From positions 72,896,426 to 72,960,425 of the forward strand of contig CM049309.1 of NCBI GenBank assembly GCA_026874595.1: a stretch of DNA of 64,000 nt, read 5' to 3'. Of the stretch, positions 1 to 12,640 are shown piece by piece (the stretch's first letter is position 1; each line of letters begins with the position of its first letter). Below the pieces are notes generated by a model, which made no database searches, was not told where the DNA came from, and saw nothing but the letters and a program-made list of their open reading frames with translations. The position numbers and the translations under genes were made by a program. Source of the DNA: Sipunculus nudus. Lineage: Eukaryota > Annelida > Sipuncula > Golfingiida > Sipunculidae.

Positions 1-1390
1 AAAGAGAAAACCACAATATCTTAACCATTAGAACATGAAGCCCACCACAGTATGTAAGGGAGAGGATGTGTATGTTTTGTTCATATGAAATAAGAAAACC
101 AGATCCTGAGGGATTTATCAGAAAACCATTCACATGTATTTGCAAAAGGATATGTGTGTGCGCGTGTTTGTGGATATGTTTCAAATATACAAGATGTCAT
201 AAGACTCCTTCTTATCTACAGCTGGCACAGGTAGCTGACCGGCCTTTAAAAATTCCTCCATAAGTGCACTGTAATCCTGCATATGTGAAAGAAAGATTGT
301 AAATTTCTGATGATGAAATATTTGTCCATATTGCTGTTTGTTCAAACATGAACTCTGATGTAATTAATTAATACTTATGGTTTCAGTTTTCTTAAAGAAA
401 AAAAATCAGGTGATGACTTCAATTTAATGAAACAAAAACTGTACCAGGCAGTTTAAAATGGGATACAAAAACCACCATTTTGATATTTGATCATCTTGCT
501 GGAATTTACCTGTGATTAAATAATTTCAATTTGATTATTTCTTGGTATTCTGATCATGACCACTTTTCAACAAAGGAAAAATTATTTCTTCAAGACAAGT
601 TTTTTAAAGAAAGGAAATTGTTTCTTAAATATCATTATGCAAATGAAAATGCAATTTGAACCACAGGTAAATTGGTGAAATCCCTTACAAATTACTGCTG
701 TAACTTTTGGTACTACACCTGACGCTAATTCAAAAGTTATCAGTAATTAAGTATTATGTTTTTATTTTCACAATGCTTGGTTTATCTGGTGGCAACTTTA
801 CTCAAAATTTTATTAACAGATTTTGGTGGAATGGTTATTTGGTTGGTGTTATGGATTTTGGCAGAGGGTTAGGGTAACAGTAGAGGAACAACCCATTAAA
901 TTTTGGAAGTAATTCAACTGGATCACCAGAAAAAAAATTCTTTGAATAAGAAATAATCTTTTCAAGAAAATAATTTTTTGCTGTGCATGGCCATGGTCAG
1001 TAACTTGTATTAGGGCCACCTTTTTGTTCTAACTATTGAGTTGCTGTGTGCACAGAAAAGTAGGATGAGGACCCTGATGGAGGTTGTGGTCTCTGACTAC
1101 TTTAGTATGAGTTTTCTAATATATTTTCAACATAAAGTGCTGCTGAAGTTTACAGTTCATCTTGTTCACAAACAACAAAGCCTTTGAACACCACCAGTTA
1201 AAATGAGATCTAGTAAACATTAAACTCCCACTCAAACCTGCATACTTTTTGCCATAATATTACTTGACCAAGAAACATGGAGCAAGGAATAAGATCAACA
1301 TATCTTGTACATTAATTTAGAAAAAGACATAAATGAAGATTAATGCATGCAGATATTTTATGTTCAATCTAGGCTGCTGCAAAACAGGTG
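1..1390. other. Unique AT-rich sequence, no gene seen
   Basis: No open frame with convincing codon content, no splice-bounded exon and no repeat structure could be seen. The short open frames here are what chance gives in AT-rich DNA. Confidence 0.5.
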
Positions 1391-1499
1391 TTATAACTAG
1401 ACATTTCTTGGCACCGCAGGTACCAGAGTATCCCCAGACATAGTAGGCCCCCCTCCTACAAGAACAGACCCCCATTTTTAGCAGCATATACTGACACTT

Positions 1500-4400
1500 G
1501 GCATATTTATTGTTTATTCCATCTAACGATCCACAATCTTGTTGAAGATGTTGGTCCTGTGACCTTGATCTTTTTAAAGATGTGTCCTGTGACCTTGACC
1601 TTTGATCTCATAACCCCAAAATCAATTTGGGTCTTGCTTTTCCAATAGGACATATGCAAGTCAAGATTGAAATCTATACATCAATAAAGCAGGAATTATC
1701 ATCCAGAAACTTATTTTTGGACAGATGGCTCCTGTGACCTTCACCTTTGACCTTGTGACCTCAAAATTGATAGTGTTCATCCTCTTGGCAGGAGAACTAT
1801 ATGTGCAAGATGAAAGATATGAGATGAAATGTTTGGCTGAAAATGCATCCACCTCTTTTTAAGATGTGTCCTGTGACCTTGACCTTTGACCTCATGACCC
1901 CAAAATCAATTTTGGTCTTACTTTTCCAATGGGACATATACAAGTCAAGTTTGAAATCCATACATCAATAAAAGCAGGAATTATCATCCAGAAACTAATT
2001 TTTGGACATATGGCTCCTGTGACCTTCATCTTTGACCTTGTGACCTCAAAATTGATAGGGGTCTTCCACTCTTGGCAGGTGAACTATATGTGCAAGAGGA
2101 AAGATCTGAGATGAATTGTTTGGCTGAAAATGCATCCACAATCTTTTTAAAGAGGTTTCCTGTGACCTTGACCTTTTTGACCTCATGACCCCAAAATCAA
2201 TTTGGGTCTTGCTTTTCTAATGGGTCAATAACAAAGCCAAGTTTGAAATCCATACATCAGTAAAAGATGGAATTATCATCCAGAAACTAATTTTTGGACA
2301 GATGGCTCCTGTGACCTTCACCTTTGACCTTGTGACCTCAAAACTGATAGGGTTCTTCCTCTCTTGGCAGGTGAACTATATGTGCAAGATGAAAGACCTG
2401 AGATGAAATGTTTGGCTAAAAATGCATCCACCTCTTTTTTAAGATGTGACCTTGACCTTTGACCACATGACCCCAAAATCAATTTGGGTCTTGCTTTTCC
2501 AATGGGACATATATGTCAAGTTTGAAATCCATACATCAATTAAAGCAGGAATTATCATCCAGAAACTAATTTTTGGATATATGGCTCCTGTGACCTTCAC
2601 CTTTGACCTTGTGACCTCAAAATTGATAGGGGTCTTCCACTCTTGGCAGGTGAACTATATGTGCAAAATGAAAGATCTGAGATGAATTGTATGGCTGAAA
2701 ATGCATCCACAATCTTTTTAAAGATGTGTCCTGTGACCTTGACCTTTGACCTCATGACCCGAAATTCAATTCCGGTTTTGCATTTCCAATGGGTCAAATA
2801 CATGTATAGTTTGAAATCCATACATCAATAAAAGAAGGAATTATCATCCAGAAACTAATTTTTGGACAGATGGCTCCTGTGACCTTCACCTTTGACCTTG
2901 TGACCTCAAAATTGATAGGGGTCTTCCTCTATTGGCAGATGACTTATATGTGCAAGATGAAAGGTCTGAGATGAAATGTTTGGCTGAAAATGCATCCACA
3001 TCTTTTTAAAGATGTGACCTTGACCTTTGACCTCATGACCCCAAAGTCAATTTGGGTCTTGCTTTTCCAATGGGACATATATAAGTCAAGTTTGAAATCC
3101 ATACATCAATAAAAGCAGGAATTATCATCCAGAAACTAATTTTTGGACATATGGCTCCTGTGACCTTCACCTTTGACCTTGTGACCTCAAAATTGATAGG
3201 GGTCTTTTACTCTTGGCAGGTGAACTATATGTGCAAGATGAAAGATCTGAGATGAATCGTTTGGCTGAAAATGCATCCACAATCTTTTTATAGAGGTTTC
3301 CTGTGACCTTGACCTTTGACCTCATGACCCCAAATTCAATTCCGGTCTTGCTTTTCCAATGGGTCAAATACAAGTCAAGTTTGAAATCCAAACATCAATA
3401 AAAGAAGGAATTATCATCCAGAAACTAATTTTTGGACAGATGGCTCCTGTGACCTTCACCTTTGACCTTGTGACCTCAAAATTGATAGGGTTCTTCCTCT
3501 CTTGGCAGGTGAACTATATGTGCAAAATGAAAGATCTGAGATGAAATGTTTGGCTGAAAATGCATCCACATCTTTTAAAGATGTGTCCTGTGACCTTGAC
3601 CTTTGACCTCATGACCCCAAAATCAATTTGGGTCTTGCTTTTCCAATGGGACATATATAAGTCAAGTTTGAAATCCATACATCAATAAAAGCAGGAATTA
3701 TCATCCAGAAACTAATTTTTGGATATATGGCTCCTGTGACCTTCACCATTGACCTTGTGACCTCAAAATTGATAGGGGTCTTCCACTCTTGGCAGGTGAA
3801 CTATATGTGCAAAATGAAAAATCTGAGATGAATTGTATGGCTGAAAATGCATCCACAATCTTTTTAAAGATGTGTCCTGTGACCTTGACCTCATGACCCG
3901 AAATTCAATTCCGGTTTTGCATTTCCAATGGGTCAAATACATGTATAGTTTGAAATCCATACATCAATAAAAGAAGGAATTATCATCCAGAAACTAATTT
4001 TTGGACAGATGGCTCCTGTGACCTTCACCTTTGACCTTGTGACCTCAAAATTGATAGGGGTCATCCTCTATTGGCAGATGACTTATATGTGCAAGATGAA
4101 AGGTCTGAGATGAAATGTTTGGCTGAAAATGCATCCACATCTTTTTAAAGATGTGTCCTGTGACCTTGACCTTTGACCTCATGACCCCAAAATCAATTTG
4201 GGTCTTGCTTTTCCTATGGGACATATATAAGTCAAGTTTGAAATCCATACATCAATAAAAGCAGGAATTATCATCCAGAAACTAATTTTTGGACATATGG
4301 CTCCTGTGACCTTCACCTTTGACCTTGTGACCTCAAAATTGATAGGGGTCTTCCACTCTTGGCAGGTGAACTATATGTGCAAGATGAAAGATCTGAGATG

Positions 4401-4850
4401 AATTGTTTGGCTGAAAATGCATCCACAATCTTTTTAAAGAGATTTCCTGTGACCTTGACCTTTGACCTCATGACCCCAAAATCAATTTGGGTCTTGCTTT
4501 TTCAATGGGACATATATAAGTCAATTTTGAAATCATTACATCAATAAAAGCAGGAATTATCATCCAGAAACTAATTTTTGGACAGATAGCTCCTGTGGCC
4601 TTGACCTTTGACCTTGTGACCCCAAAATTTATATGGATCATCCATTATTGGCAAGTGAGCTATATATTCAAGATGGAAGACCTGGGATGAAAGTTTGGCT
4701 TAAAATGCATCCACAGTATCTTTTAAAATGCCAGTCCAGTGACCTTGACCTTTGACCTCATGACCCTAGAACCTATAGGGTTCTTACTTTAGTGGTGGGC
4801 CATACATAAGTCATGTTTGAAATCCATATGGCTATCAACACTGGAGATAT
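1500..4850 (+). repeat. 285-bp satellite array with tetrameric higher-order repeat
   Basis: The anchor ATCCAGAAACTAATTTTTGG recurs at intervals of 279-292 bp, from about 1701 to 4562, giving eleven anchored monomers and degenerate flanks. A diagnostic site reads GGACAG, GGACAT, GGACAG, GGATAT in strict rotation: GGACAT at 2004, 3145 and 4291, and GGATAT at 2575 and 3721, 1141-1146 bp apart. The amplified unit was therefore a four-monomer block. Each monomer holds two clusters of TGACCT half-sites. Confidence 0.9.
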
Positions 4851-5086
4851 CATAAGAGGTGTGTGATTTTCACCATATATGGCAATATTCAAGGTCAAGG
4901 CCACTATCATAGGAAAGGTCATGACCCCAATTTAAATAAGCATCATCCCATAACCCATACCTATGTATATGCATAATATAAAAGAAATCTGTCCATTAGT
5001 TTTTGACTTATAATGCTCACAGTGCTGTAAGGTGGCAATTTAGGGGGTATTAAACGGCACGAAAACAAGTAAAGAATAATAGGTGG

Positions 5087-5098
5087 CGCCACCAGTTT
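5087..5098. promoter_or_regulatory. GGTGGCGCCACC palindrome in family I
   Basis: This is a perfect 12-bp palindrome inside the right part of family I, followed by AGTTTCTGGAAC. The same 12-mer recurs in unrelated repeats elsewhere in this window. It resembles the CTCF core (AGGTGGCGC). Binding is inference. Confidence 0.5.
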
Positions 5099-5357
5099 CT
5101 GGAACATGACAACCCTATCCATGATCTTCCATCAACTTGATTTTGGGATAAATCCATGCAAGATTTCTTGAGATATTAAAGAATTTGTGTGATTTTCCCC
5201 AAAATTGGACCTATTCAAGGTCAAGGACACTCTCCTAGTAAAGGTCATGACCTCATTTTAAATAGGCATCGTCCTCTTACCCATATCTATACATATACCA
5301 AGTTTGGTAAAGTTCCGTGAAATATTTTTTGGGTTATCGCGCCAACAAGATTCATAT

Positions 5358-5358
<1 letters not shown>

Positions 5359-5397
<39 letters not shown>
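5359..5397. repeat. (GCG)n trinucleotide microsatellite, about 13 units
   Basis: An uninterrupted run of GCG triplets sits just upstream of the 3' hairpin of family I. This is the place where other families in this window carry a GGAC-type microsatellite. It is translatable as poly-proline on the minus strand, but no gene context supports coding. Confidence 0.95.
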
Positions 5398-5446
5398 GAC
5401 CGGTATGAAAACATAGTATCCCCCGACTTTGTCTGGGGATACAATT

Positions 5447-7581
5447 AAGCCGTGATAGGTAGGTTTGTTAATTCTCTTTGACTGGTGGACTAGTGTTTTG
5501 TGTTTTGCCAAATCTAAATCTGACAGGAAAATGTCTTGAATCTTTTAGCATTGTGACACTGAACTGAAATACCACCAATCTTTTTTTCTGTGACAATAAA
5601 CTGAATGTCATTGTTAATTTGATATATAAAAAAAATCATCAATGCCCAACATCAAAGGTGTCTTTTCTTCTTATCTTCTTGGATATTTTCTGAATTAATA
5701 GAGAAAGAGGAATATGAAAGATAATTTTATCTGAAATTAGGCTTTGATTTACAAAAAAAAAGCAGAGCCAAAATCAAGGGCCACATCTGCTCTGGTCTGA
5801 GTAAAAACAAGGTTTAAGTCACTGAAAGTCCTCTTCAACCTTAAGCTTTACTTTGATATTTTGTTTTATACATAAATAAACAAAGATATTAATTACAAAA
5901 TTAATTTTAAAAATGTCAAGGCAATATTTAGACAAAATTCATTTAATCTTACATTTATAAATATTTTTATGTCCAAACCACAAATTTCCTGCTGAAGATT
6001 AGCTATGCAATATAATTCTGACAAAAAATATTTACTGCTTAAAAAATCCTCATTTGATTAATGTTAGCTTTGATGTCTTTAAGACTAGGTGGATATATAT
6101 GATTCTAGTATCAATTGAATTCTGACAGAATATTTACCTGAAATTCATGCAAAAAAGATGATCCAATTTTGACCATAGAGAAGGTAGACAACCTTCCAAA
6201 CTAATTATTCACTTTACCGTTCTTTACCAATTCAAGACAGTTCTTCAACTGAGCTGTGACATATCTCTTCTAACTCATAACCACTGTGTGACAAATACTC
6301 TACAACTCTTATCTCACTTGTCTAATAGCAGAATGTACTGACCAACTTCTGTAAAACATTCTATGTGACATCACAGTCTTCCTTTACAATCACCTACCAG
6401 AGCATAACATGAAACAGTGGACAATGAAAACAATCAAATGTATAGTTAATATGATATTAATATAATGTGCTACCTTGAGGCTGATCAAATCTTCCTTCAA
6501 CATCCTAAATTATCAGTTGAATTCTCATTTGCCTACAATGTCTAACTTTTAATGACTACTTTATCTGTACAAGGTGAGACACATGACCTTTACAGCACAC
6601 TGAAAAACAGTAGCATGAACTAATGGTCATCAGACAATAGCATACTATACACAGACATAAACTTAATTAACAAATCAAAGCACACTACTGGAGAGGAAGA
6701 AAAAATACATCATAGCTCACAATACAACTATAGAAACACCAAGAGTAAAATACTTCATTTAAGCTGAACATTTAGGTCTGTGTAAAGGAATGTAAGCACA
6801 AACTCTCTTTGGGACTGAGATTTTACCCCAGTCACTTTCATTAAAATATCCATTCTGGACTGAGGTTAAAACAAAATTTCACTGTCATTATTATATTCTA
6901 TAGAATTATTAAAAGTGTATTCAAACAAGGCTTTTTTTATATTTTCCCTTTATAATAAGCAATATTTGACATTATTTCTCACAAGATCCACTGCAGCACC
7001 ATCTATCAGAAATTATGTGAACTTGACCCTTGGGGAAAATGGCAGAAGTCATGTGGGCCTATCACAAAGCAAGAACTGTTAGAATGGATAATATGCTAGT
7101 GATACCACAACACCCAATGGCTGCAGGCACCAGAGCTGAGAATAATGTCAGCTAAAAACAAGCCATGAAAGGCCCAGACATGCCCCAAGGTATCCACCAG
7201 CTAACACTGAGCCTGTCTTGGAATAAACTGGTCTGACTGGAGAAGCAATATCTTCACAACCTGTCATTTTCTGCAGTCAATCTGTGACGACCTTACCAAC
7301 CAAGTGAAGCGATCACCAAAAGCAAACCAAACCTGCCTTGTGTACAAATATGGTGGTTTCAGTATACAGGGGTGTTTTCTTTCAAAGATAGGTTGGTCAT
7401 GGCCTGCTGTTGGCATTGACTATTGAATGAGGATGATGGAAACATGGTGCTAAGAATTATACATTATTTCTTATGCCTTCATGCCTTCTTGAGATTTTAT
7501 TTGCAAAGGGCTAGGAATAATCCTGAAGTCATAACATACGATTGAGATATTGGAGTGAATATCTGATGTTCTATAACATTA
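5447..7581. other. Unique AT-rich sequence, no gene seen
   Basis: No repeat unit or clear gene was found. Two short minus-strand segments (around 6220-6340 and 7290-7330) have open frames next to donor-like GTAAAG or GTAAGG. They are too short and too weakly bounded to call. Confidence 0.4.
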
Positions 7582-9554
7582 CCGTAAAAGTCGTTGCAGA
7601 AGTCGCATCCTTATTACAAGTCACACCCAGACTTAAAGGATCCTCCTGGGGAATAGCCGTTCAAGTTTAGTTTAAGGAAAAGTCCATAATATAGGTCGCA
7701 CCCAGACTTCAGAGGCGTCACAACCTCCTGATACCTATGGAATTTAAGTATCATTCCGTGCGGTGCAAGAGTACAACCAACATCCACGTTGTACCTATGT
7801 GGTTAATAAACTAGATAAACCATTTAAACATAAAAAAATAATTGGACAGCTTTAAGGAATGACAACAGAATCATAACATATAAAGTCGGGATTCAATTGT
7901 CAGGTAAGATTTGTACAGTGCAAGAGTCAGCTGCGTCGGATAACATTTTGCCCTGTGAAACGATGTCATTATTGCCGTTTCTTACTATGTTAAGTAACAT
8001 TAGAATGCAAATATAAAGTTAAATGACTGTATTAATAAACTAAAAGAGTCTGAGGAAAATTACTATCGCAGTCGAGCAACTCTTTAAATCGTTAAAGATC
8101 GTCAAAGGTAGGGTGGATTTATTAGACTATGATTAGTTTGCGCTCGCGCGACGAGTCCAAATCCGTCGCATTGGGCATGATTTTAACTGACTTAAGACAA
8201 CTGAAGGATGGAAAGAAAAATTTAGTTTGAATTTATTCACCTGATTTCTGAAATTGGCTCAAAAACTGAATTTAGTAACCATTGAATTAATTGTTACAAC
8301 TTACCATCAAGGCGCGGCACATGCACGGTATTACTGAAATCACTGAAATATGTCAGTCAGCAAGGGGATAATGAACGCTTTATTGACCGGTCAGTTAAGG
8401 TAAAATAATCATAATTGAATTTACGGGTATAATATTCACTGAGACTAATAATTTTTTTTCTTTGATAATATCTGGAAACCCTAATTTACATCGTTATCAG
8501 TGATTATATTCAAATGGCTTGGATGTATGGCAAACTCAGCCGTGTTGAACCAGATCCGTCATGACACCAAACGATGGCGTTTCCCGTGGAATTTAGGTAC
8601 GTATTTGGCATTTCAATTAAATAAAATATATACCTGTATAGTGCTTGTTATGTTATTGTATTGATTCATGTGTCTATATTTTAAAAAAATCACGAACACG
8701 TCAACGCACGATTGACTAATGCATGCGTGCCGCCATATTGTTAACCGGGCATACGATCGTCCTGAAAGAAACACGGGTAACACACGAAGCAAATCGTATA
8801 CTTGCAGCTCACGTGAAACGTTATAACATAATTATCCAATACGCTTGAAAACCACGAGATGGGGACAGTGACCTGATGGTTCTTAATATGGGAGATTTTA
8901 ACTGTGGAAGGCTTAGTTGACCTGGGGATGTAAAGGTCATTGCACGGGTGACCCGGGGCTTGAACTTCCGCTCCACGGCTTCAAATATCAGCTGGTATTC
9001 AGCGGTCAACCGGGCAGGCAAAAGAATTCATGACGTGTCTGTAGTGCATCACGCTTGAATGTGACGCAACTTTACGTGTATAAACGGATATGGAACCGCG
9101 AGTTTTTCATACGCATACCCATAAAGATTAAATGGAAAGAAAATGTACATCAAAGAACGGCAGTCTGGCATATGCGGCTGTGATATAACAGTAACGCAGA
9201 TGAGGAAATGTCACTTGAATTGCGACTTTTCAGAACGGGTAGGCCTTGAACTGGTCAAATTTATAATTTGCATTTAATTTGAATAAAATGAAAATTCCGT
9301 CAGTTCATAAAATATAATGCAGGTTTTCATAAGTGATGGTTAAAAGCGTAAATTATTGGGGAAAGACTTTCGCAAAGCACTGGTTAAAGGTATCGCCGAT
9401 TATCGCTCAACTGACATCGTTCCATGTACCGGGAAAGCTGAGTGAAACGGGATAAGTACGTATTACAAGTCGCACCCCGACTTTGCTAGAAAATTCTAGT
9501 TTTTAGAATTCGATTTCCTGGTACAAGTCGCGACTTCTGCAACGACTTTTACGG
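7582..9554. mobile_element. 2-kb TA-flanked DNA transposon, non-autonomous
   Basis: The left end (7582-7606) and right end (9530-9554) are perfect 25-bp inverted repeats beginning CCGTAAAAGTCGTTGCAG. Each is bordered by TA (7580-7581 and 9555-9556), the target duplication of Tc1/mariner/pogo-type elements. Inside the ends, TATTACAAGTCGCACCC-type motifs occur near 7613, 7690 and 9461; each contains AAGTCG facing CGACTT, so the subterminal zones can fold. The interior is rich in CpG compared with its surroundings. No transposase frame is visible, so the element is either a deletion derivative or carries unrelated cargo. Superfamily assignment rests on the TA duplication alone. Confidence 0.8.
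8574..8602 (+). other. Possible first-exon end inside the 2-kb transposon
   Basis: An ATG at 8574 opens a frame reading MAFPVEF. It is followed at once by AG at 8595-8596 and a donor-like GTACGTATTT at 8597. The region is CpG-rich and contains GCCGCCATATTG at 8729-8740, a YY1-like promoter motif in reverse. On the minus strand a donor-like GTAAGTTG abuts 8304. These cues would suit a promoter, but no downstream exon was found and chance is a serious alternative. Confidence 0.15.
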
Positions 9555-9890
9555 TACCTAATTTTTGCTTTTGAGGCACCTATAGGGTTAGATCGAAGCG
9601 CCTTCTGGTCCCAAGTCTAATGCCTTAAACTGCCTACCCGTATTCTGATATCTGATGTCTATCAACTAAACATAATCCCTTGAATCATTCATGAAAAATT
9701 CTCAGGAACAGGCCGTTGTTTATAGCCACTTTTTTATAACTTGTGGGGGGCTATGAAATTTGCAAATGGTGTTTTGGAACAAGTGACCAATCAACTACCA
9801 CACATATGCAACCAACCACTTTTAGTTACATTTTTACATGGTTTCTTGTTTGTCAACATGGTCACATGTACCATATTTACTAACAGCTTA

Positions 9891-10891
9891 AAACAAGGGA
9901 CCTATGGGTCACTGTGCTCAGCTGACGTTAACCTTGAAGGTAAAAATCTAAAATAATATCAAATGGAGATAAAGTGTAAGAGGTAGAGGTAATAAAGGCC
10001 ATGGTTGGTTTATATGATTGGTTTGTATTGATGAGCAAGAAATTGTTGCAAAAAATATTTTGTGACCTGACCATGTGTTCCTAATGTTGAAACTAAAGCA
10101 TGTGAGCAGTTTGTGAACAAATGATCTGTACTATTACCATGATCATTGGTTGGTTTTTGATTAACTGTTGACATTTCAGTAGTTTACACATTTGTTCAAT
10201 TGAATCTATTTTTTTGTATAATATATATTATTAAATATATATGTATTTTTTTTATGAAATGTATACAGTTGAAATATAGCTAATTAACAACATAAAACAG
10301 GGCAAACAAAGCCTGATCTCAAATTCTGCTGAGGCAGGAAAATAATGAACAAATGTTTGTATTAAATCCTGATTTTTTAATAACATCAATTATTTTCTAA
10401 TTTAAGTTTATATTTCTATACATTTCCAATTTAACATATATATCTGAATATAAAAGTTAATTCATAATTCTCAATTGCATCATCATAAATCTCAATCTTG
10501 TCAGATAACACCACATCATGCATACAAATGTTTATTTATTTTTTACCACAAAAATATATCTTTTAAATCTGCAAAACAATAAATATCTAAAAATAATACT
10601 TGATTTAGATTTCACAATTTTTAATTGTGTCTTAATTTATCCATAATGTGCTTCATATTTTATAATAATTTAAGCATACTGATGGGTTCATTTATATTTG
10701 TTAAAATCATTTAAAAGAAAATTGATTTCTTTAAAAATGCTACATTACACAACATTGCATCTTCTGGATTACACCTTGAATTATTTTTTCAAGGAAAGTT
10801 TTTGCATATCGGAGTGGAAGTAGCATTACAATTAAGGAGATACAGTGAAAACAATAACAATTACTGCATAACACTTGGTGGGTTGGGTTTG

Positions 10892-10923
<32 letters not shown>

Positions 10924-11790
10924 GATTGGGGTGGTGATATGAGAATAACTGTACACCTGTCACAGCAGGGGACCTCCCCCAATGACTGTAACAAATCAGA
11001 AACCCTGGCATAGCTGACTTCCAGTGACCTGGAGTGGGACCCTGCATCTGTAATCAAAGCAAGTGACTACAGAAAAAAAATCAATAACTAGCTTAATTTT
11101 CAAGCTTTTATTTTCAAATTTCAGATTTAGACAAACTAAATATTTATGTTTACATGCTGTGAAAATTAAATCAATGGTGTTTACAGGAAAAAAACGTGCC
11201 ATGGTCAAAGTTGGGCAAAATTTAAGGTACTGATTTTTTTTTATGCTAATAACTTAAAAAATTTACAAAATTCAGATCTAATTTTGGGTAAACAATTGAA
11301 TCTTAATTAAACATAGTTATATACTTGAGAAAATAGACTCTAGTTTCAAATTTTTTCATTTTAAGTGAGTTATTATTTTTCCTGATTTTTTACAAAGTCC
11401 ATTATGTTTGGGCCCATAACTTAAAGAATTTATACTTTACAGACTTAATTTCTGGCATGTACATAGGAACTATATAGAGAAATATTTATGGTAAATATTA
11501 GGAAAAACAGATGAGTGGTTTTGATATTAGGCAGTCCTGAAGTGTGAAAACAGGATTTTAATAAAAAATTGAGGTTTTTCTTTAATTTCTCAAAGGAACG
11601 AAGTCGCAAAGACCCAGTTTTCGGCTTGGTAGGAGATCTTGGGGACTTCTAACATTATGCTGAATTTTGGATTCCTAGGTCTTACGGTTTCAAAACGTGC
11701 CACATCTACGGACGGACAGACGGACGGACGGACGACGGACAATGGACCACGACTATAGCTCAGATGACTTATAGTCAGCTGAGCTAAAAA
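9891..11790 (+). mobile_element. HINE-like element, family II, copy a
   Basis: The start AAACAAGGGACCTATGGGTC holds the family's 5' palindrome. The subterminal motif GCTCAGCTGA is at 9916-9925 and its exact reverse complement TCAGCTGAGC at 11775-11784. The 3' hairpin has 13-bp arms (11757-11769 and 11773-11785) with one mismatch and a 3-nt loop. A GGAC/GACG microsatellite (about 11709-11742) precedes it and A-runs follow. The interior contains a 30-G tract. The block 11157-11766 is homologous to 52146-52745. No coding capacity is seen. Confidence 0.6.
10893..10922 (+). repeat. Poly-G tract, 30 bases
   Basis: An uninterrupted G run follows GC and is followed by TGATTGGGGTGG, giving strong G-quadruplex potential. 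It lies inside family II copy a. Confidence 0.95.
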
Positions 11791-12249
11791 TAACAAGCTT
11801 GCATATGTGTCAACAAAAGTATCTTTCTTAGCAGGAATTATCTCCAGTTCATTTATACGTGTGCAGAGCAAGGCAGGAACCAGAGATAAGACAGGTGAAC
11901 ACATAGCTTTAACCATTAGATTACATCCTAACCCACAGAGTCAGAGTTATTTTTGACATTTCACTTAACACTTTTATTTTATTTAATACTGGCAGAATTC
12001 AATTATGTGTTAAGCAGATGTAGGAAATCAGCAATCACTTGTGAATTATATATACCACAACTATACCTAAGAAGTCAAGAAGTTTATGCGGTGATACAAG
12101 AAGTTTGGTGTATTCTGGAGAGCTTACTCAAGAAGTTAAAATGATTTCACTCTGCAGATTAGATTCAATTTTTTGGTTGTGCCGTTAACTTCTTATTACA
12201 CCTCTCCCATGTGCAGGATTTTATGGGGAAAAGTATAATATCTTAAAAG

Positions 12250-12640
12250 GAAAAAGAAACGAACTGTCTGAAAAAAAGCATGGAAAAATAGAAATCAATG
12301 CCAAAAGAAATTATGATATTTGCAATTTAGTAGTTATTTAAAACATGGTTCCTCAATATTCCATTTATCTGACCAGTGATTTTGTCAAATACAGGCAAGA
12401 TAAAAAAAAATAAGCACAAATACAATGCAACTTTTATGAAATATTGACTAAGTATGTCTACTGCACTCATTGAGTTCATGTAAACAGTCTAAAATCAGTC
12501 TTGAAGATTATGGTTTGAGATATAAAAAAGTATAAAAAAAAGTATTTAAAAAGGATGATTAAGTATAAAAAGAAGTCTTTTTCAGAAAATGTATGTAACT
12601 TTTGAAAAAAGGATAGAGTGGCAGCACTGACGTGCAGTGG
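12250..12640 (+). repeat. Unclassified dispersed repeat, copy 1
   Basis: This is diverged but colinear with 19935-20375. Shared blocks include TTTTATGAAATATTGACTAAG against TTGTATGAAATATGGACAGAG, then GTATGTCTACTGC, GTTCATGTAAAC and a later AGAAGTCTTT. Order and orientation are the same in both. No ends or coding frame could be defined. Confidence 0.6.

Larger units (their letters stand above)
1395..5446 (+). mobile_element. HINE-like composite element, family I
   Basis: The left end starts AACTAGAC, followed by an imperfect hairpin (about 1409-1427) and then GTATCCCCAGAC at 1428-1439. The exact reverse complement of this 12-mer, GTCTGGGGATAC, lies at 5431-5442 and forms the right arm of a 3' hairpin with GTATCCCC at 5416-5423. 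Between the ends lie an array of 285-bp monomers and a (GCG)n tract. Subterminal inverted repeats, a 3' hairpin and a tandem core are the known layout of Helentron-type non-autonomous elements. No protein is encoded. The exact outer borders are inferred. Confidence 0.6.

Noticed and set aside
1661..4547. Many 60-79 codon open frames on both strands with similar peptides
   Set aside because: They are the same frames recurring in each 285-bp monomer, present on both strands and broken by indels. They reflect the satellite, not genes.
5287..5511. Proline-rich minus-strand open frame
   Set aside because: Poly-proline comes from the GCG microsatellite; the rest is the family I 3' end.
10740..11057. 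105-codon minus-strand frame with a proline run
   Set aside because: The run comes from the 30-G tract and the frame crosses a HINE element.
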